Part shown: positions 1 to 9,740 of the stretch, one piece after another | Numbering within the stretch: the stretch's first letter is position 1 | Layout of the letters: every line of letters starts with the position of its first letter | Origin: Apostichopus californicus | Lineage: Eukaryota > Echinodermata > Holothuroidea > Aspidochirotida > Stichopodidae | NCBI GenBank assembly: GCA_020650975.1 | Contig: JAIPMN010000864.1 | Location: forward strand, 1-35,637 | Direction of reading: 5' to 3' | DNA: 35,637 bases | Made by a program: the position numbers and the translations under genes | The notes under the pieces: model-generated | Seen by the model: the letters and a program-made list of their open reading frames with translations, nothing else | Databases searched by the model: none | What the model was told of the DNA's origin: nothing

Positions 1-82
1 ACGATTTATGTTTACTTCAAATGTTACCCAGACTGATTAAGGTAAGCGGAAGGACGGATTGATTAAACATTTTACAATTAAG

Positions 83-451
83 CAAGGGCGTAGGAACCGG
101 GGGGGGGGGCTGGGGACGCCAGCCCCCAGTGAAAAATATGGGGGCGGAAGTATCATTCCGCCCCTCCCCCCGCTTCGCAAGTCAGAAAACCCCTTTTCCA
201 TTTCCAAATGAGAAAAAAAAATCTCATTTGGAGCACCAAATTGCATCTAAGGCCAGGTGAAAATGCAAAATTATTTACAAAATGGAGTGGGTGTTGAAGT
301 GTGCTATATTGCACCAAATTGCATCTGAGGCCACCTGGAAATGCAAAAAAAATCCAAAGGGGGGAGGGGGACACCCCCTCCCTTAGACCCCTCCCCCAGG
401 CAGGCCATCAGTCTTCAGCCCCCCACTCAAAAGTACCTTCCTACGCCACTG
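83..451. mobile_element. hAT-type MITE with 8-bp target duplication
   Basis: 369 bp bounded by CAAGGGCGTAGGAA at the left and the complement of CAGTGGCGTAGGAA at the right, so 12 of 14 terminal bases match. It is flanked on both sides by CAATTAAG (75-82 and 452-459), an 8-bp target duplication typical of hAT transposons. Subterminal parts are G/C-rich with G and C runs. Inside, GCACCAAATTGCATCT occurs twice (233-248 and 311-326) as part of a direct repeat about 78 bases apart. No transposase is encoded. It lies in the second intron of the transporter gene. Confidence 0.85.
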
Positions 452-687
452 CAATTAAGGGTGTGGTTGTGGGGCCGTTGAATGCGACGCCCAAGTATGA
501 AATTTGGATCTCCTCCATGTCCCCCCCCCCCTGCCCAATCCGCCAGATCTGGAAAAAAAGAGATGAAATGGAGGGCAGAAAACTGATGACCTTTAAATAT
601 TTGTAGAATGTATTAAAAGAAAACTGGGTAGTAAATACCACGTTATACCGGGTATCCGTGTTTACACGAGCCGCTATATACCGGTAC

Positions 688-814
688 CTGTTTTAGCAAT
701 AGCCACTGGTAGTATGAGCACTCCAGTACCCGCGACGACTGAAACAATAAAGATGGCACCGGTAAAAATACCAAATCCTGTCGAACCTTTGTCATCGTCG
801 GAATCACTGGATAG
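688..814 (-). CDS. Transporter exon 2 (first membrane helix)
   Basis: 127 bases: 42 codons plus one base. The acceptor is TATAG before CTATCC and the donor is ACAG before GTACCG. It encodes LSSDSDDDKGSTG, then the first transmembrane segment with GTGVLILP. Its phase matches exon 1 exactly, and the last base G would complete a glycine, giving AKTG as is usual in this superfamily. Confidence 0.72.
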
Positions 815-2067
815 CTATACATAGATAAGTCACAGTTCACTGAAATCACATATATAATCAGAAAAGATTTGCTGGATGGATATTTTTGTAGGCCTTCTAT
901 ATCATGATAACTTTACTATATATTTATTCATACAATATTCGCATTCAAAACCGCTTCATTTTGAAGGCCACAGCAACAATTCTTGATAAGCACCGTTTTC
1001 ATGTATTGACCTAATATAGTAACCTTAACTATAGACAAGGCATCTTGTGTATGTCTTTTTCGAGATAAATTGTAAAAATAGTGTTGCAACAGTTTACAAA
1101 AACTATATGCCTAATATTCAACGAGAAGGTTTCATTTTTGATTATAAATATATTAATTTTTGTGACGGTCAAAATTCATCAATGGTCAACAGTATCTGCA
1201 TAACTCAATATAAACAAAAATTATATCTTAGAAGGATATTCCAATTTCGACAGTTCTGAAACTTTGTGTGAGATCACTCTACGTTGTTCTCCAAATTCTC
1301 CCCGCTCATGGTCCCCATTTCTCAGTGGTGTAACCAGACTTTTTCATCTGGGTGGCGGGGGCTGAAGGGGAGGGGGTGAGTCTCATGCGCTACCAGGACA
1401 GTGGTAGAAAATCTCACACAAGGTTTCAGAAGTGTGGAAATTGAAATATCTCAATACCATTCATGACTAACACTAGACTTCATAGTTAATTCATAGTTTC
1501 AAAATTGAAAGCTATGAAAGCCTATTAAGTCCATAATATCCAGGTGCTTCGCCCGGACCCCACCAGGGGCCATGTGACGGGCCCTGGACCTCACGCAGAT
1601 AGCGCAAAGAGTTCTCATTGCCAGGTAAATAAATTTTATCCGCCCCCCCCCCCTTCCCGCGCTTGGAATGACACCGTTATATCGACTATGTCTTTTATTT
1701 TTCGCACAAACAAATGGATAAACTGCTCAGAAATATTGTCAATCAAAACAAATTTCTCAAATAGAAGCTTAGCTGAGCGTTGCTGCTAGTTTATTGTCGT
1801 GTACCCAATACCGGAGACAGCTGCTTGATTGTGTATTACCGTTGTAATATCACGCATTGCCTCTCAGATTTGATGCGCGCAGAACCGACTCGTAATCTCA
1901 AATTGCAAGCTGCAATAAAAGCCGTTGTTCAGATCAATTAGGACATACTATAGCCTTATACTTACCTCATTATTCAGTAAATTATCTTCTTCAGAAGCGT
2001 CAAATCCTTCGTTGACATTTTCCAGATCGTCTGCAACGTCTTTAAGCGGGAAAGAATCGTCAGCCAT
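688..2067 (-). CDS. AAAP-family amino-acid transporter, 5' part (two exons, runs off left edge)
   Basis: Two minus-strand exons, 1966-2067 and 688-814, join in phase 0 and give 76 residues plus one base of the next codon. Residues 1-45 are an acidic cytosolic tail rich in D, E and S. Residues about 49-72 form a hydrophobic helix containing GAIFIVSVVAGTGVLILP, then VAIAKTG. In the amino acid/auxin permease superfamily the first membrane helix carries a G-[TS]-G-[VIL]-L-x-[LF]-P motif that lines the substrate path; the closest form I recall is the SLC36/mahogany group (AGSGVLALPKA). These carriers move small amino acids, often with protons, across lysosomal or plasma membranes. The rest, about 10 more helices, lies left of base 1. 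The intron after exon 2 carries a hAT-type MITE. The superfamily is fairly secure; the exact family is inference. Confidence 0.72.
1235..1450. mobile_element. Foldback-type MITE with 40-bp terminal inverted repeats
   Basis: 216 bp. Bases 1235-1274 and the complement of 1411-1450 match at 36 of 40 positions; they share GTGTGAGAT and TTCTGAAAC. The centre is G-rich and contains CAGTGGTGTAACCAGA, which resembles a hAT-type end, so the element may have taken up another one. I see no clear target duplication. It sits in the first intron of the transporter gene. Confidence 0.75.
1543..1660. repeat. GC-rich repeat fragment with C run
   Basis: An abrupt GC-rich patch with GCTTCGCCCGGACCCC, the partly palindromic GGGCCATGTGACGGGCCC and a run of about 11 C. 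It looks like a transposon fragment by composition; no ends or target duplication were found. Confidence 0.4.
1966..2067 (-). CDS. Transporter exon 1 (start codon, acidic N-terminus)
   Basis: 34 codons starting MADDSFPLKDVADDLENVNE and ending at GAG with a consensus donor GTAAGT (intron begins at 1965). No cleavable signal peptide is seen, as expected for this superfamily. The 5'UTR and promoter should lie just to the right; a TATA-like element sits about 50 bases upstream of the ATG. Confidence 0.72.
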
Positions 2068-3040
2068 ACGGGTTACTTTGCAAGGAAAAGCCAAGACAAG
2101 TGGCAAGTAGGATTCTATATAAATTTTTTCCGATAAACGGTCTGTATTTTATCCTAAATCCGGCTAAAATAAACTACCTGCATGAAGTGGTACTATGGTA
2201 AAGTTTCTTTACTAGATATATAACTAGACATTACAGATACGTATCACACAAGTCGATCGTAGCGATTATAACTCAGTACTATCATGCATAGATCTATCTT
2301 CTTATCTAACGCCAAGTCAAGCCACATTTCACTACCAGTAGGAAACGTTTAGTTTGCATGCAATGAGCGTTACACTTCGTTGAACAGTAAGTGCTGATAA
2401 AGGTATGTGTATGTGTATGCAGTAGATATGTATGATATGGGACCACCAATGCATAGGCAACTGTGTCGCCTGACAGTCTAAAATGAACAGTTAAATATTG
2501 CAGTTTATTGTAGTTGGAACTTACTACACTTATCTAATACTGTTAACTTACTTTATAACGAGTTCTCGAAAAACCTTCGAAATGTTGTTATAGTTTTTTT
2601 TTGTTGATACAGCCTATCTTCGGATCAATACAAAATCGGTCAGCATAAATCAGTGCGTGTCCGTTAGATGACCTCACTCGAGTCTATCAGATGACCTCAG
2701 CCAAGACAATCTGATGAAAAGTTACTTACAGTTCTCGGTAAATGGACTAACGAATGAACTGCTTTCCTACAGTGACACTTCCAGATATTCACAATGAAAC
2801 AAAACTTCTTAATTAAGAAGTACTCTTTAAGAAATATTCACCAAGATAGAACATTGGAACGAAAACTAAACAATTTGATACAATCTCAACCCCACGCATA
2901 GCAGTACCTTACTAACTGAAACTATAATCATTTTGATCATGACAAAGTTTCGTAAAGTATCACGAATTCTTTCGAAAGGGAATGCAAGTCACCCAAAGAT
3001 AAAGGCCTGCATGGACACAAAAACCAATACTGTAAAATCT
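2068..3040. other. Intergenic, upstream of the transporter
   Basis: Apart from the TATA-like element, I see no exon, RNA gene or clear repeat here. It should contain the transporter promoter on the minus strand. Confidence 0.5.
2113..2121 (-). promoter_or_regulatory. Possible TATA box of the transporter gene
   Basis: Minus-strand TATATAGAA lies 46-54 bases upstream of the ATG at 2067. It would put the start site near 2085 with a very short 5'UTR. Such motifs are common by chance in AT-rich DNA, so this rests on position alone. Confidence 0.25.
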
Positions 3041-3051
3041 GCACTGTACAT

Positions 3052-4790
3052 TTGGAAAGAACAGATATTCATTGCAGGGTCAGACATGAGAATTGCCTTA
3101 TAACAGAGGAACGTGGTAAACAGGGATTCAAAATAATTAACTTTCAAAGTACATCATTTGAACAAATTGATACAACATCCCAAAGCCTCTCAAAAATTAT
3201 ATTGGATAACTTTAATAAAAATTGCCCCCTAAAAGTAAGCGTTAATAATAACTGGTGCCTTACAAATGAAATCCTTAATTTAATCAAGGGCCAGGAGAAA
3301 ACTGAAAAGGGAATTCCAACAAAGTAGAATTTTTTACTAAAGACTAAAATAAACAGAATTAAATATGAAAGTAATAACACTGAATTAAAATACAAAGGAA
3401 ATTACGCATTTAAAAGGATTATACTAACATTTCCAAGGAAAAAGACCCATAAAAGGTTGGAAAAAAATAATGCAATATTTAAACCAACAGAAAACCCAAA
3501 CCTAGGAATCAGCACTAATTATTTAATTAAAATGGAAACAAAATTCTAAACCCTAAAGAACAAATTAAACTCTTCGCAACTACCTTTACAAATATCTTTA
3601 CTGTCCCGACTGACCCAAATTTCAATAACCTCTTTAAAGAAGAAATAGACAAATTTGTCCAAAGAAATGCCAACAACCTTCTCCCATCCCTCAATGGTAC
3701 TTTAGATGACCAAAACCCCCTTACCTAACCAATTAACCATAACGAATGGAAAAGGCAATAAATAAATAAAAAAATGTTTCCTCTCCTGGGAAAGATGGGG
3801 TAATGTATATAATGCTAAAAAAACTGCCCAGATAACTTTATAAAACTTACTCTTCATCTCTTTAACGAGACACTCAGAACAGGCTGTTTTCCAAAGCCAT
3901 GGAAACATGCGCTTACAATACTTTTAGTTAAACCAAACAAAACCCTAGCTAACCCAGAAAACTACAGACCCTATAAGCTATACTTTCAGCAATAGGAAAT
4001 ATATTCTCAAAAATAATGGATAACAGAATAAGAACCTACCTAGAAAGCAATAACCACTTTAATACCTCTCAATCCGGTTTCAGAACAAATAAATCTACAA
4101 TAAACCCCATTGCTAGATTAACTGAAAGAATTAAAATAGGATTTAAAAGTAAACTCAGCACAACGGCAGTCTTCCTTGATGCACAAAAGGCATTCGATAA
4201 AACCTGGCATATTGGTCTAAAGTACAAATTATTCAAATTCAACCTCCCAGTAAATACCACAAGGCTCCTTTCTTCTTATATAACTAACCGGTTTATGCAA
4301 ATTAAGTACAATTCGATCCATCCCGATCATTTCATTCTAGAAGCTGGCACTTCCCAAAGGATCAGTACTAAGTCCTCTACTGTATACTCTTTGTATGTTA
4401 ACGACCTACCCAACAATAAAGTCAGTGCTACAAAAATGAGCCAATTCGCCGACGATATAGCCATGTGGAACACTTGTGAAACAGTCTCAAATGCATTAAA
4501 TTATCTACAAAGCTCAGTTTATATAATAGAAGAGTGGTGTTACAAGTGGCGAATAAAAAATAAACCCAATCAAGAGTTAATTCATCATATTTGAAAACCC
4601 GTTTAGTAGAAACAAAATAAAAACCAAGACAATCAACCTATTTAATCATACAATAACTAATTAGCAAAGAAGCTATTTTTCTAGGCGTAACAATTGATTA
4701 GGAACTAAAATATAAAACTCACATAAATAAAGTTACGGGGATAGCATGGAGAACCCTTAATTACACTAAGAACATTAAGTAATACAAACA
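3052..4790 (+). mobile_element. Degenerate jockey-type LINE (non-LTR retrotransposon)
   Basis: Broken plus-strand coding sequence of a non-LTR element. Near 3220-3320 is the linker after the endonuclease (NEILNLIKGQEKTEKG, resembling LIKxRdK motifs). Near 3860-3990 is the entry to the reverse transcriptase (GCFPKPWKHALTILLVKPNK, then ENYRP). The finger and palm follow in the frame at 4016-4594. The thumb continues in another frame (FLGVTID, HINKV) near 4670-4740. Several stops and frameshifts separate these blocks, so it is dead. The 5' end, including the apurinic endonuclease, is not recognisable, and I see no poly(A) tail or target duplication. Confidence 0.8.
4016..4594 (+). pseudogene. 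Reverse transcriptase fragment of the LINE
   Basis: 192 codons covering reverse transcriptase blocks. NTSQSGFRTNKST is the QxGFRxxxST motif. TAVFLDAQKAFDKTWH holds the first catalytic Asp. LYVNDLP and the catalytic FADD in SQFADDIAMW follow. The block normally reading GVPQGSxLSP is corrupted to AGTSQRISTKSS, so the palm is damaged even though FADD remains. The frame ends early because of a frameshift: the next frame carries the expected thumb. Confidence 0.85.
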
Positions 4791-4840
4791 TATTAATAGC
4801 CGAAACTCTCCTCAAAATCTATCATTCCAAAAAAATTCTC

Positions 4841-4946
4841 ACAGGGCCGGGGGACACCCCTAGCTCCCATGAGACCCCTCCACCAGGACGGCACTCACCA
4901 ATAAACATTGTGCCCCCCTAGATTGAAATGTCTGGCGACGTCACTG
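4841..4946. mobile_element. hAT-like MITE fragment
   Basis: G/C-rich patch ending at the complement of CAGTGACGTCGCCAG. The terminus resembles the CAGTGGCGTAG ends of the MITE at 83-451, and the body shares C-rich words such as GACCCCTCC. It abuts the 3' side of the LINE. No matching opposite end or target duplication could be assigned. Confidence 0.45.
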
Positions 4947-5206
4947 AGATTAACAAAGATACTAAGGACATTTATGAATTTGTGGCTGAAAACTATGAAC
5001 AATAATTACACGCTAATGTATGAGCATTCAGTTATGTGTAATGAAATTAATTAACAATAGGCCTGTTCACAATGACAACTTTTTGCACAATTACAATAAA
5101 AATGCATTCCACTGTTCCAACGACTACCACCGATGATGTCATATACACCGACATACTAACTTAAACGATCTCCAAATTCAAAATCCCACTGGTTAGATCA
5201 AGAATA

Positions 5207-5379
5207 CCAGGAAAGAAGCTGGGCACGAAAACCAAACAACCGAACGACTGACACGCTCTCAACCCCAGTCCCCTTGCATCGAGACTAACTGTGTAATCAT
5301 CGTCAGGTGTGTATCACGATTCCCCTCGAAAGGGAACATATTCTACACATGATCTTAGCCAAAAGGCCGAGAAAGCGAT
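5207..5379 (-). repeat. U2-snRNA-headed dispersed repeat, copy 1
   Basis: Read on the minus strand from 5379, it starts ATCGCTTTCTCGGCCTTTTG, then GCTAAGATC. This is the 5' end of U2 snRNA with one inserted T. It continues through the branch-site-recognition region as TGTGTAGAATATGTTC, where U2 has GTGTAGTATCTGTTC. It then switches to unrelated sequence starting CCTTTCGAGGGGAA and ends with a stem-loop CCAG-CTTCTTTC-CTGG. The body recurs at 20861-21014. It is not a functional U2 gene: the Sm site and stem-loops III and IV are absent and the GUAGUA core is mutated. It is best described as an snRNA-derived SINE or chimeric retrocopy. Confidence 0.7.
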
Positions 5380-6188
5380 CAAGAATTGATCGAACTGTCT
5401 ACTTAATACGTGGTTGCGCCCTTGTTGTGAACTACTCTGAGGCGTGTAGCACCATTATCGTAGAGAAATGTATTGCTGAGATAGTTAATAATTGTTTGAT
5501 GCTACCTCATCCACTGAATAACCTGCAAACTTCGGGTCTCGAGATAACCCATTCTTCTGCTTCATTTAAATAATATATCGTAATAAACGTAAGTGAAACT
5601 CCATATTCGATGTATTATGTTGTTGATACTTATCTTTTTTAGGGAAATACTTAACAAGAGCTGATAAACGGTGACTTTTTTTATCCCTAAATACTCATGA
5701 TCTGTGAATGTAGCAATTCCGCTAAGTAAAATGTCACGTTATACTCGACTGACAGCATCTGCGTAGGCTACTGATGAAATGCTATGGCTAGTGTGCCTTG
5801 TTCATCCACACATCCATTCAGTTTTGTTTCAAGTACCACTTTCGATGTGAGATTGGTAACTGCTTGTTGATTACCTTCTTTTCTGTTTTACTAGCATGCT
5901 ACATGTGCAGTAAATCTTCTTGTTTTGTAACTATTCTTCTGGCAGCTGGCTGAGTAAGAGAAAGGTGTTGTGTTATACAGCAGTCAGAGGAATACTACCC
6001 TTGTATTGGCACTCTACACTCCCACTATATCCTAGCTGCTAGGCAAATAAGAAAATGTATTATGTTGTTCAAACGGCAGCTAGACATAGAGTGCTGACCT
6101 CTTTTTGTCCAGCTGCACTGTGAGTGAAAATATGACCCATTTCTTATATTCACTTGCTCATTCTGTACATTTTCCCTTGCAAAGCAGA
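5380..6188. other. 5' flank of the SH3/zinc-finger gene
   Basis: No domain-bearing exon is visible. The stretch ACATTTTCCCTTGCAAAG ending at 6184 could be a splice acceptor just before the start codon, in which case a 5'UTR exon lies further left. No TATA box or CpG-rich promoter stands out. Confidence 0.4.
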
Positions 6189-6414
6189 ATGACATCAGCT
6201 GAATCAAATCTCGTTTGGGCAAAGGGAAGAGGCAGAGGGTTTAGACCTACGGGTCCTTTCTCTCCGTCACGACGGCCAGGAGAGAAAAAAGACCCAGCTG
6301 GGATCAATCAAGCAGTTCATGGTGATGTTGGAGGTGAAAAAAATGATTGTACAACTCAAGCTCAGGATTGTTCAAGTGGAGACCAGGCAAAAAATCTGCC
6401 AGAAATCTCAAAAG
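6189..6414 (+). CDS. SH3/zinc-finger gene exon 1
   Basis: 75 codons plus one base, MTSAESNLVWAKGRGRG... to PEISK, with donor AAAG before GTTTGT. The sequence is polar and low-complexity with no recognised domain. The donor is weak at +3 to +5, but its phase 1 matches exon 2. Confidence 0.65.
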
Positions 6415-8630
6415 GTTTGTTGCATCCATGTTTAGTTCATCAAATCTTCAATAGGTGATAGGTTTTTTTTGCATAGAAATATCAAATAACCACATGCAGG
6501 TGTTCTAATAAATATCCGTGGCAACCTCCAAAACCGCAGTGATTCCACTGACTCCCTTTTTGTAATCCGAGAAGTGTTTCCTTCATCAGCTATTCGTTCA
6601 TATCTCACTCAAGTGATCCTCAGTGTGATCCATCCATCATGTAATCCATCCTCATTGAAATTATTATTATTTACTATTATGTGATTCATTGATAAATCAG
6701 CTCAACACCCATTGAAATGATGTAGATTTTTATTTCATGTAAAGACAAGGGGCTTTTAGTCTATATACTCATGACAATGTACATTAAACCCTGGATAAAT
6801 CGGAATCACAGTTGGATTAGAAATCCAAAAGACTTCCACATAGTGCTACATTTCCACAAATTCATTTCTGAAAGGTCACCAGTATTGGCCACAAGTTTAA
6901 TATTGCTATAAGTTTTCAAGAGTACATTCCTAGCGGGCTTTGATCCTCAAAGTTATTCTTAGCCATTGATGATTACTAAAAAGACAATTAATTTATCTCC
7001 ATGTGGATAACTGGTTTAAGAGTGGCAGTGAAATGCTTGTTGAAAATTGAACATGACTGAACATTATCGGACTAGTTTGTAGCATATTTTGTGGGTGCGA
7101 TACTGATGACCGTTAAAACTGCAATCAGGTACAGTGACCCCTGGTTGGCATTCAAACACAACACTTTATATCTTCACGCTCATTATCAAAGAGAACGCTT
7201 ATCTTCAGATATTTCTTGCAAGTTGTTCTTTCAAATCACAAATCTTTTCAATAACAATTTTAATCTTGTTATTGTTTCAGATCATAAATATATTGCCAAG
7301 TTTAATTACAAAGCTAATCCCAACAGTCCCCTGGGTGAGGCAGAGGTGGATCTAAAACAGGGAGAATTTGTAACTGTGATGGAAAAACACAAAGACAATC
7401 CAATATGGTGGAAAGTCAAACTGGAAAATGGAAAGCAAGGATTTGTACCTGCCAAATATGTACAGGTAAGTTGTCAATGTATATCACTGTAGCTTGAGAT
7501 TAGTGTTGTGGAGATGCCAAGTTTGTTACAAGCAACACGTCTTCACATGCGGTATCATATCAAGGTTAGGCGACCAGATTTAACCAAGTCCTTGGATGAA
7601 CACTTTCCCTGCAATTGTTCCAGGATTTCTTGTACTGTCACTGATCATTCTCAATTTTTTTAATAAGGTCCAGAATAAATTAAATTTGAACCTGTAGAAC
7701 GTATTACAGCAATATGGAGGAAGTTTTCTATCATTCTTGAAGCATAGCAACACTTAACATTTGAAGATTTCAATCTGTGGAGTGTAGATATTACCAACGG
7801 ATGTCAACATGGTTCAACATCAATATCAAGTCACTGGAATTTCTGGAAATCATATGGTCACTGTTACATTCAAACTGTGTTTATTTAAAGTGTTTGGTAG
7901 CATCAACCAATCTGTCTTCATCTTACATCGCTTATTCGCAGAAAGTGGAAGAGAAGATTACTACCCTCCCCTGGCTGGCTAACAAAGAGATTGATACAAA
8001 AGATGAACAGCCACCAACCAGGGTCAAAGGTCAGTTTCCTGTTTTATAAATTCTAGTCTATATGAAAAGTATGTAAATTTCTGTACATGTTATATTTTTA
8101 TTTCTGCTGAATATCTAGTAGTTAATTACCTGGTCAAGATGTAAAAGTTGTCTCAAAGTCTTCAACACATCCATCACAGGACAAGTCCTGCAAACATGTC
8201 ATAAAGTTTCGAAGATGTCACTAAGATGTGAGGGTTTTCTTGTTTGGCATGTTGTACCTTTCATGAAAGTTGTATATCACTAATATTTAATGACATCAGT
8301 TCAACCTACTTTCATATAGTTATCAATTTGGTTTATTAAATGATCCTGTCCTAATCTTTCCTAATCCCCTCCCTGCATTATTAGATCAACATCACTACAT
8401 GTTTCTGCAAAAAAGAAAAAATTAGAAAAAAAAATGGTATTTTCAAATTTTCTGAATTAATAGCTACTCCGAAGCCGTACGTGTCAGCTTACAGTAAAGA
8501 AGAAAAGTTGAAGCAGTATTATTGTGGTGTCTGTGAAAAGCAACTAAATGGGCCCCAACCGTACTCTGCCCACATGGCTAGTAAGGACCACAAACTAGAA
8601 GTGGAAGTAGCAGAGGAGAGAGAGAAATGA
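6189..8630 (+). CDS. SH3 plus U1-type C2H2 zinc-finger protein (four exons, complete)
   Basis: Exons 6189-6414, 7281-7465, 7942-8029 and 8464-8630 join in phases 1, 0 and 1 to give 221 residues and a TGA stop. Residues 1-75 are low-complexity and basic with GRGRG and SPSRRPGEKK. Residues about 76-137 are an SH3 domain: AKFNYKA stands for the ALYDY motif, with EVDLKQGEF, the WW pair in NPIWWKVK, and GFVPAKYV. Residues about 168-221 carry CGVCEKQ-x8-SAHMASKDH, a C-x2-C-x12-H-x5-H finger of the U1/matrin type that usually binds double-stranded RNA or RNP, followed by an acidic tail. SH3 domains bind proline-rich partners. The pairing suggests an adaptor on RNA-associated complexes (inference). 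I cannot name the family. ATG 6189 was chosen because the upstream residues of the longer frame (from 6105) look non-coding. Confidence 0.78.
7281..7465 (+). CDS. SH3/zinc-finger gene exon 2 (SH3 domain)
   Basis: Acceptor TTGTTTCAG, donor CAG before GTAAGT. One exon holds the whole SH3 fold, from DHKYIAKFNYKA to GFVPAKYVQ, with the acidic RT-loop (GEAEVDLKQGE) and the Trp pair. Confidence 0.85.
7942..8029 (+). CDS. SH3/zinc-finger gene exon 3 (linker)
   Basis: Acceptor TTATTCGCAG, donor AAAG before GTCAGT. It encodes KVEEKITTLPWLANKEIDTK and a proline-containing end, DEQPPTRVK. Linker with no known motif; the phases agree with both neighbours. Confidence 0.72.
8464..8630 (+). CDS. SH3/zinc-finger gene exon 4 (C2H2 U1-type finger, stop)
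   Basis: The acceptor is AATTAATAG. It encodes ATPKPYVSAYSKEEK, then YYCGVCEKQLNGPQPYSAHM, then ASKDHKLEVE and a charged tail to TGA at 8628-8630. The C-x2-C and H-x5-H spacing fits U1/matrin-type fingers. Confidence 0.82.
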
Positions 8631-9740
8631 TGCCAGTTAGCACATCAAAGATTAGTACGTCACCAGAAAGGACTTGAATCTTTCAAAGGGTTACTTTCAT
8701 TCATTGGAGGACAAAGTTAGAGAGAGAGAGAGGTGGAGAAAGAGAGGTGGAGAGAGTGTGTCAATAGGTCATCAGTACTGCCAGCAAAATTAGCTAGAAA
8801 GTCAAAAAATCCCAGACCTTGTTTTTAATATTAGCATGAAACAAAGCATCTGCCCAAACTTGAGATATCGTTTTTTCTGGTCACATAATGGTCAATCGCT
8901 GCAGAATACCTTAGAGAATCAGGACAGTACTTTTGAAAAACGTTTACTAGCAGCTTGGCAAGAAATTTGTGACGATTGCTGATGACCTTTGACACCATTA
9001 CTGTGTCAGACATGAGAGAGAGGAGAAAGGGAAGTTCTTTTGTTACAAACAATTTTGTGTACAAGACGACAACTTCATCAAAGAGGGAGGCGGGCAGCTT
9101 TACTATCATTTATCTCATTACTCTAAGGTAACCTTTATTTAGCATTGACTTCTGAGGCTGCCTTTGGTTACTACTATGTGACTATGTGAAGTTTCCATTT
9201 TATGCTGGAGCAGATGAACTAAACTAAACCTGTCATATTCATTTTTCCATTTCCACTTGTATGGAAGAGTAAACAGTACTAATGTAAGTAGCTGTGAAAA
9301 TGCCACAAATTTGCCATCAAAGGAAATGCAGTCATAACCATCGGATCTTTTATTAAGCATTTTGTTTTGCATGTTGATATTCCATGTTGTTTGAAGCATT
9401 TGACCAAGTTTATTTTCCATTTTCTCGTAAATGATTTAATGTCACTCGTTTTGTAAAATCCATCTTCCGTAGAAAACATACTTTTTGAAATTATCTTACA
9501 TCCACCCACAGGGTCAGGTTCAAGCAAATATTTTTCTTTTCTTGATGCAGTCCATAGGCCAGTCCTACCAGTTTAATCCTTCACTTTTTTTGTCTGACAA
9601 TTGAACCTATCTTTTATAACTTCGTCAAATTACTTCTCAAATTAGAACCACACAGCTGCTCTTGCCCTCCATGTGCATCAGAAGAGAGAGATTCATGTTG
9701 ATTCTGTACTTTAAAAGCCGTCCAATTACACTTTATTATG
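8631..9740. other. 3' flank of SH3/zinc-finger gene, GA tract at 8718-8758
   Basis: Presumed 3'UTR and beyond. A purine tract (GA repeats with GGTGGAGAAAG) lies at 8718-8758. Reading frames here have no family-like features. I see no AATAAA close to the stop. Confidence 0.4.

Noticed and set aside
5300-5320. U8 snoRNA start (ATCGTCAGGTG on the plus strand)
   Set aside because: Only about 11 bases match and the rest diverges; it lies on the opposite strand of the U2-headed repeat.
5340-5379. Functional U2 snRNA gene
   Set aside because: Similarity stops after about 46 bases; the Sm site and 3' stem-loops are missing and GUAGUA is mutated.
7091-7492. Single 133-residue plus-strand frame including the SH3 domain
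   Set aside because: Its first 63 residues are read-through of intron; a TTGTTTCAG acceptor starts the exon at 7281, and the end reads past the GTAAGT donor.
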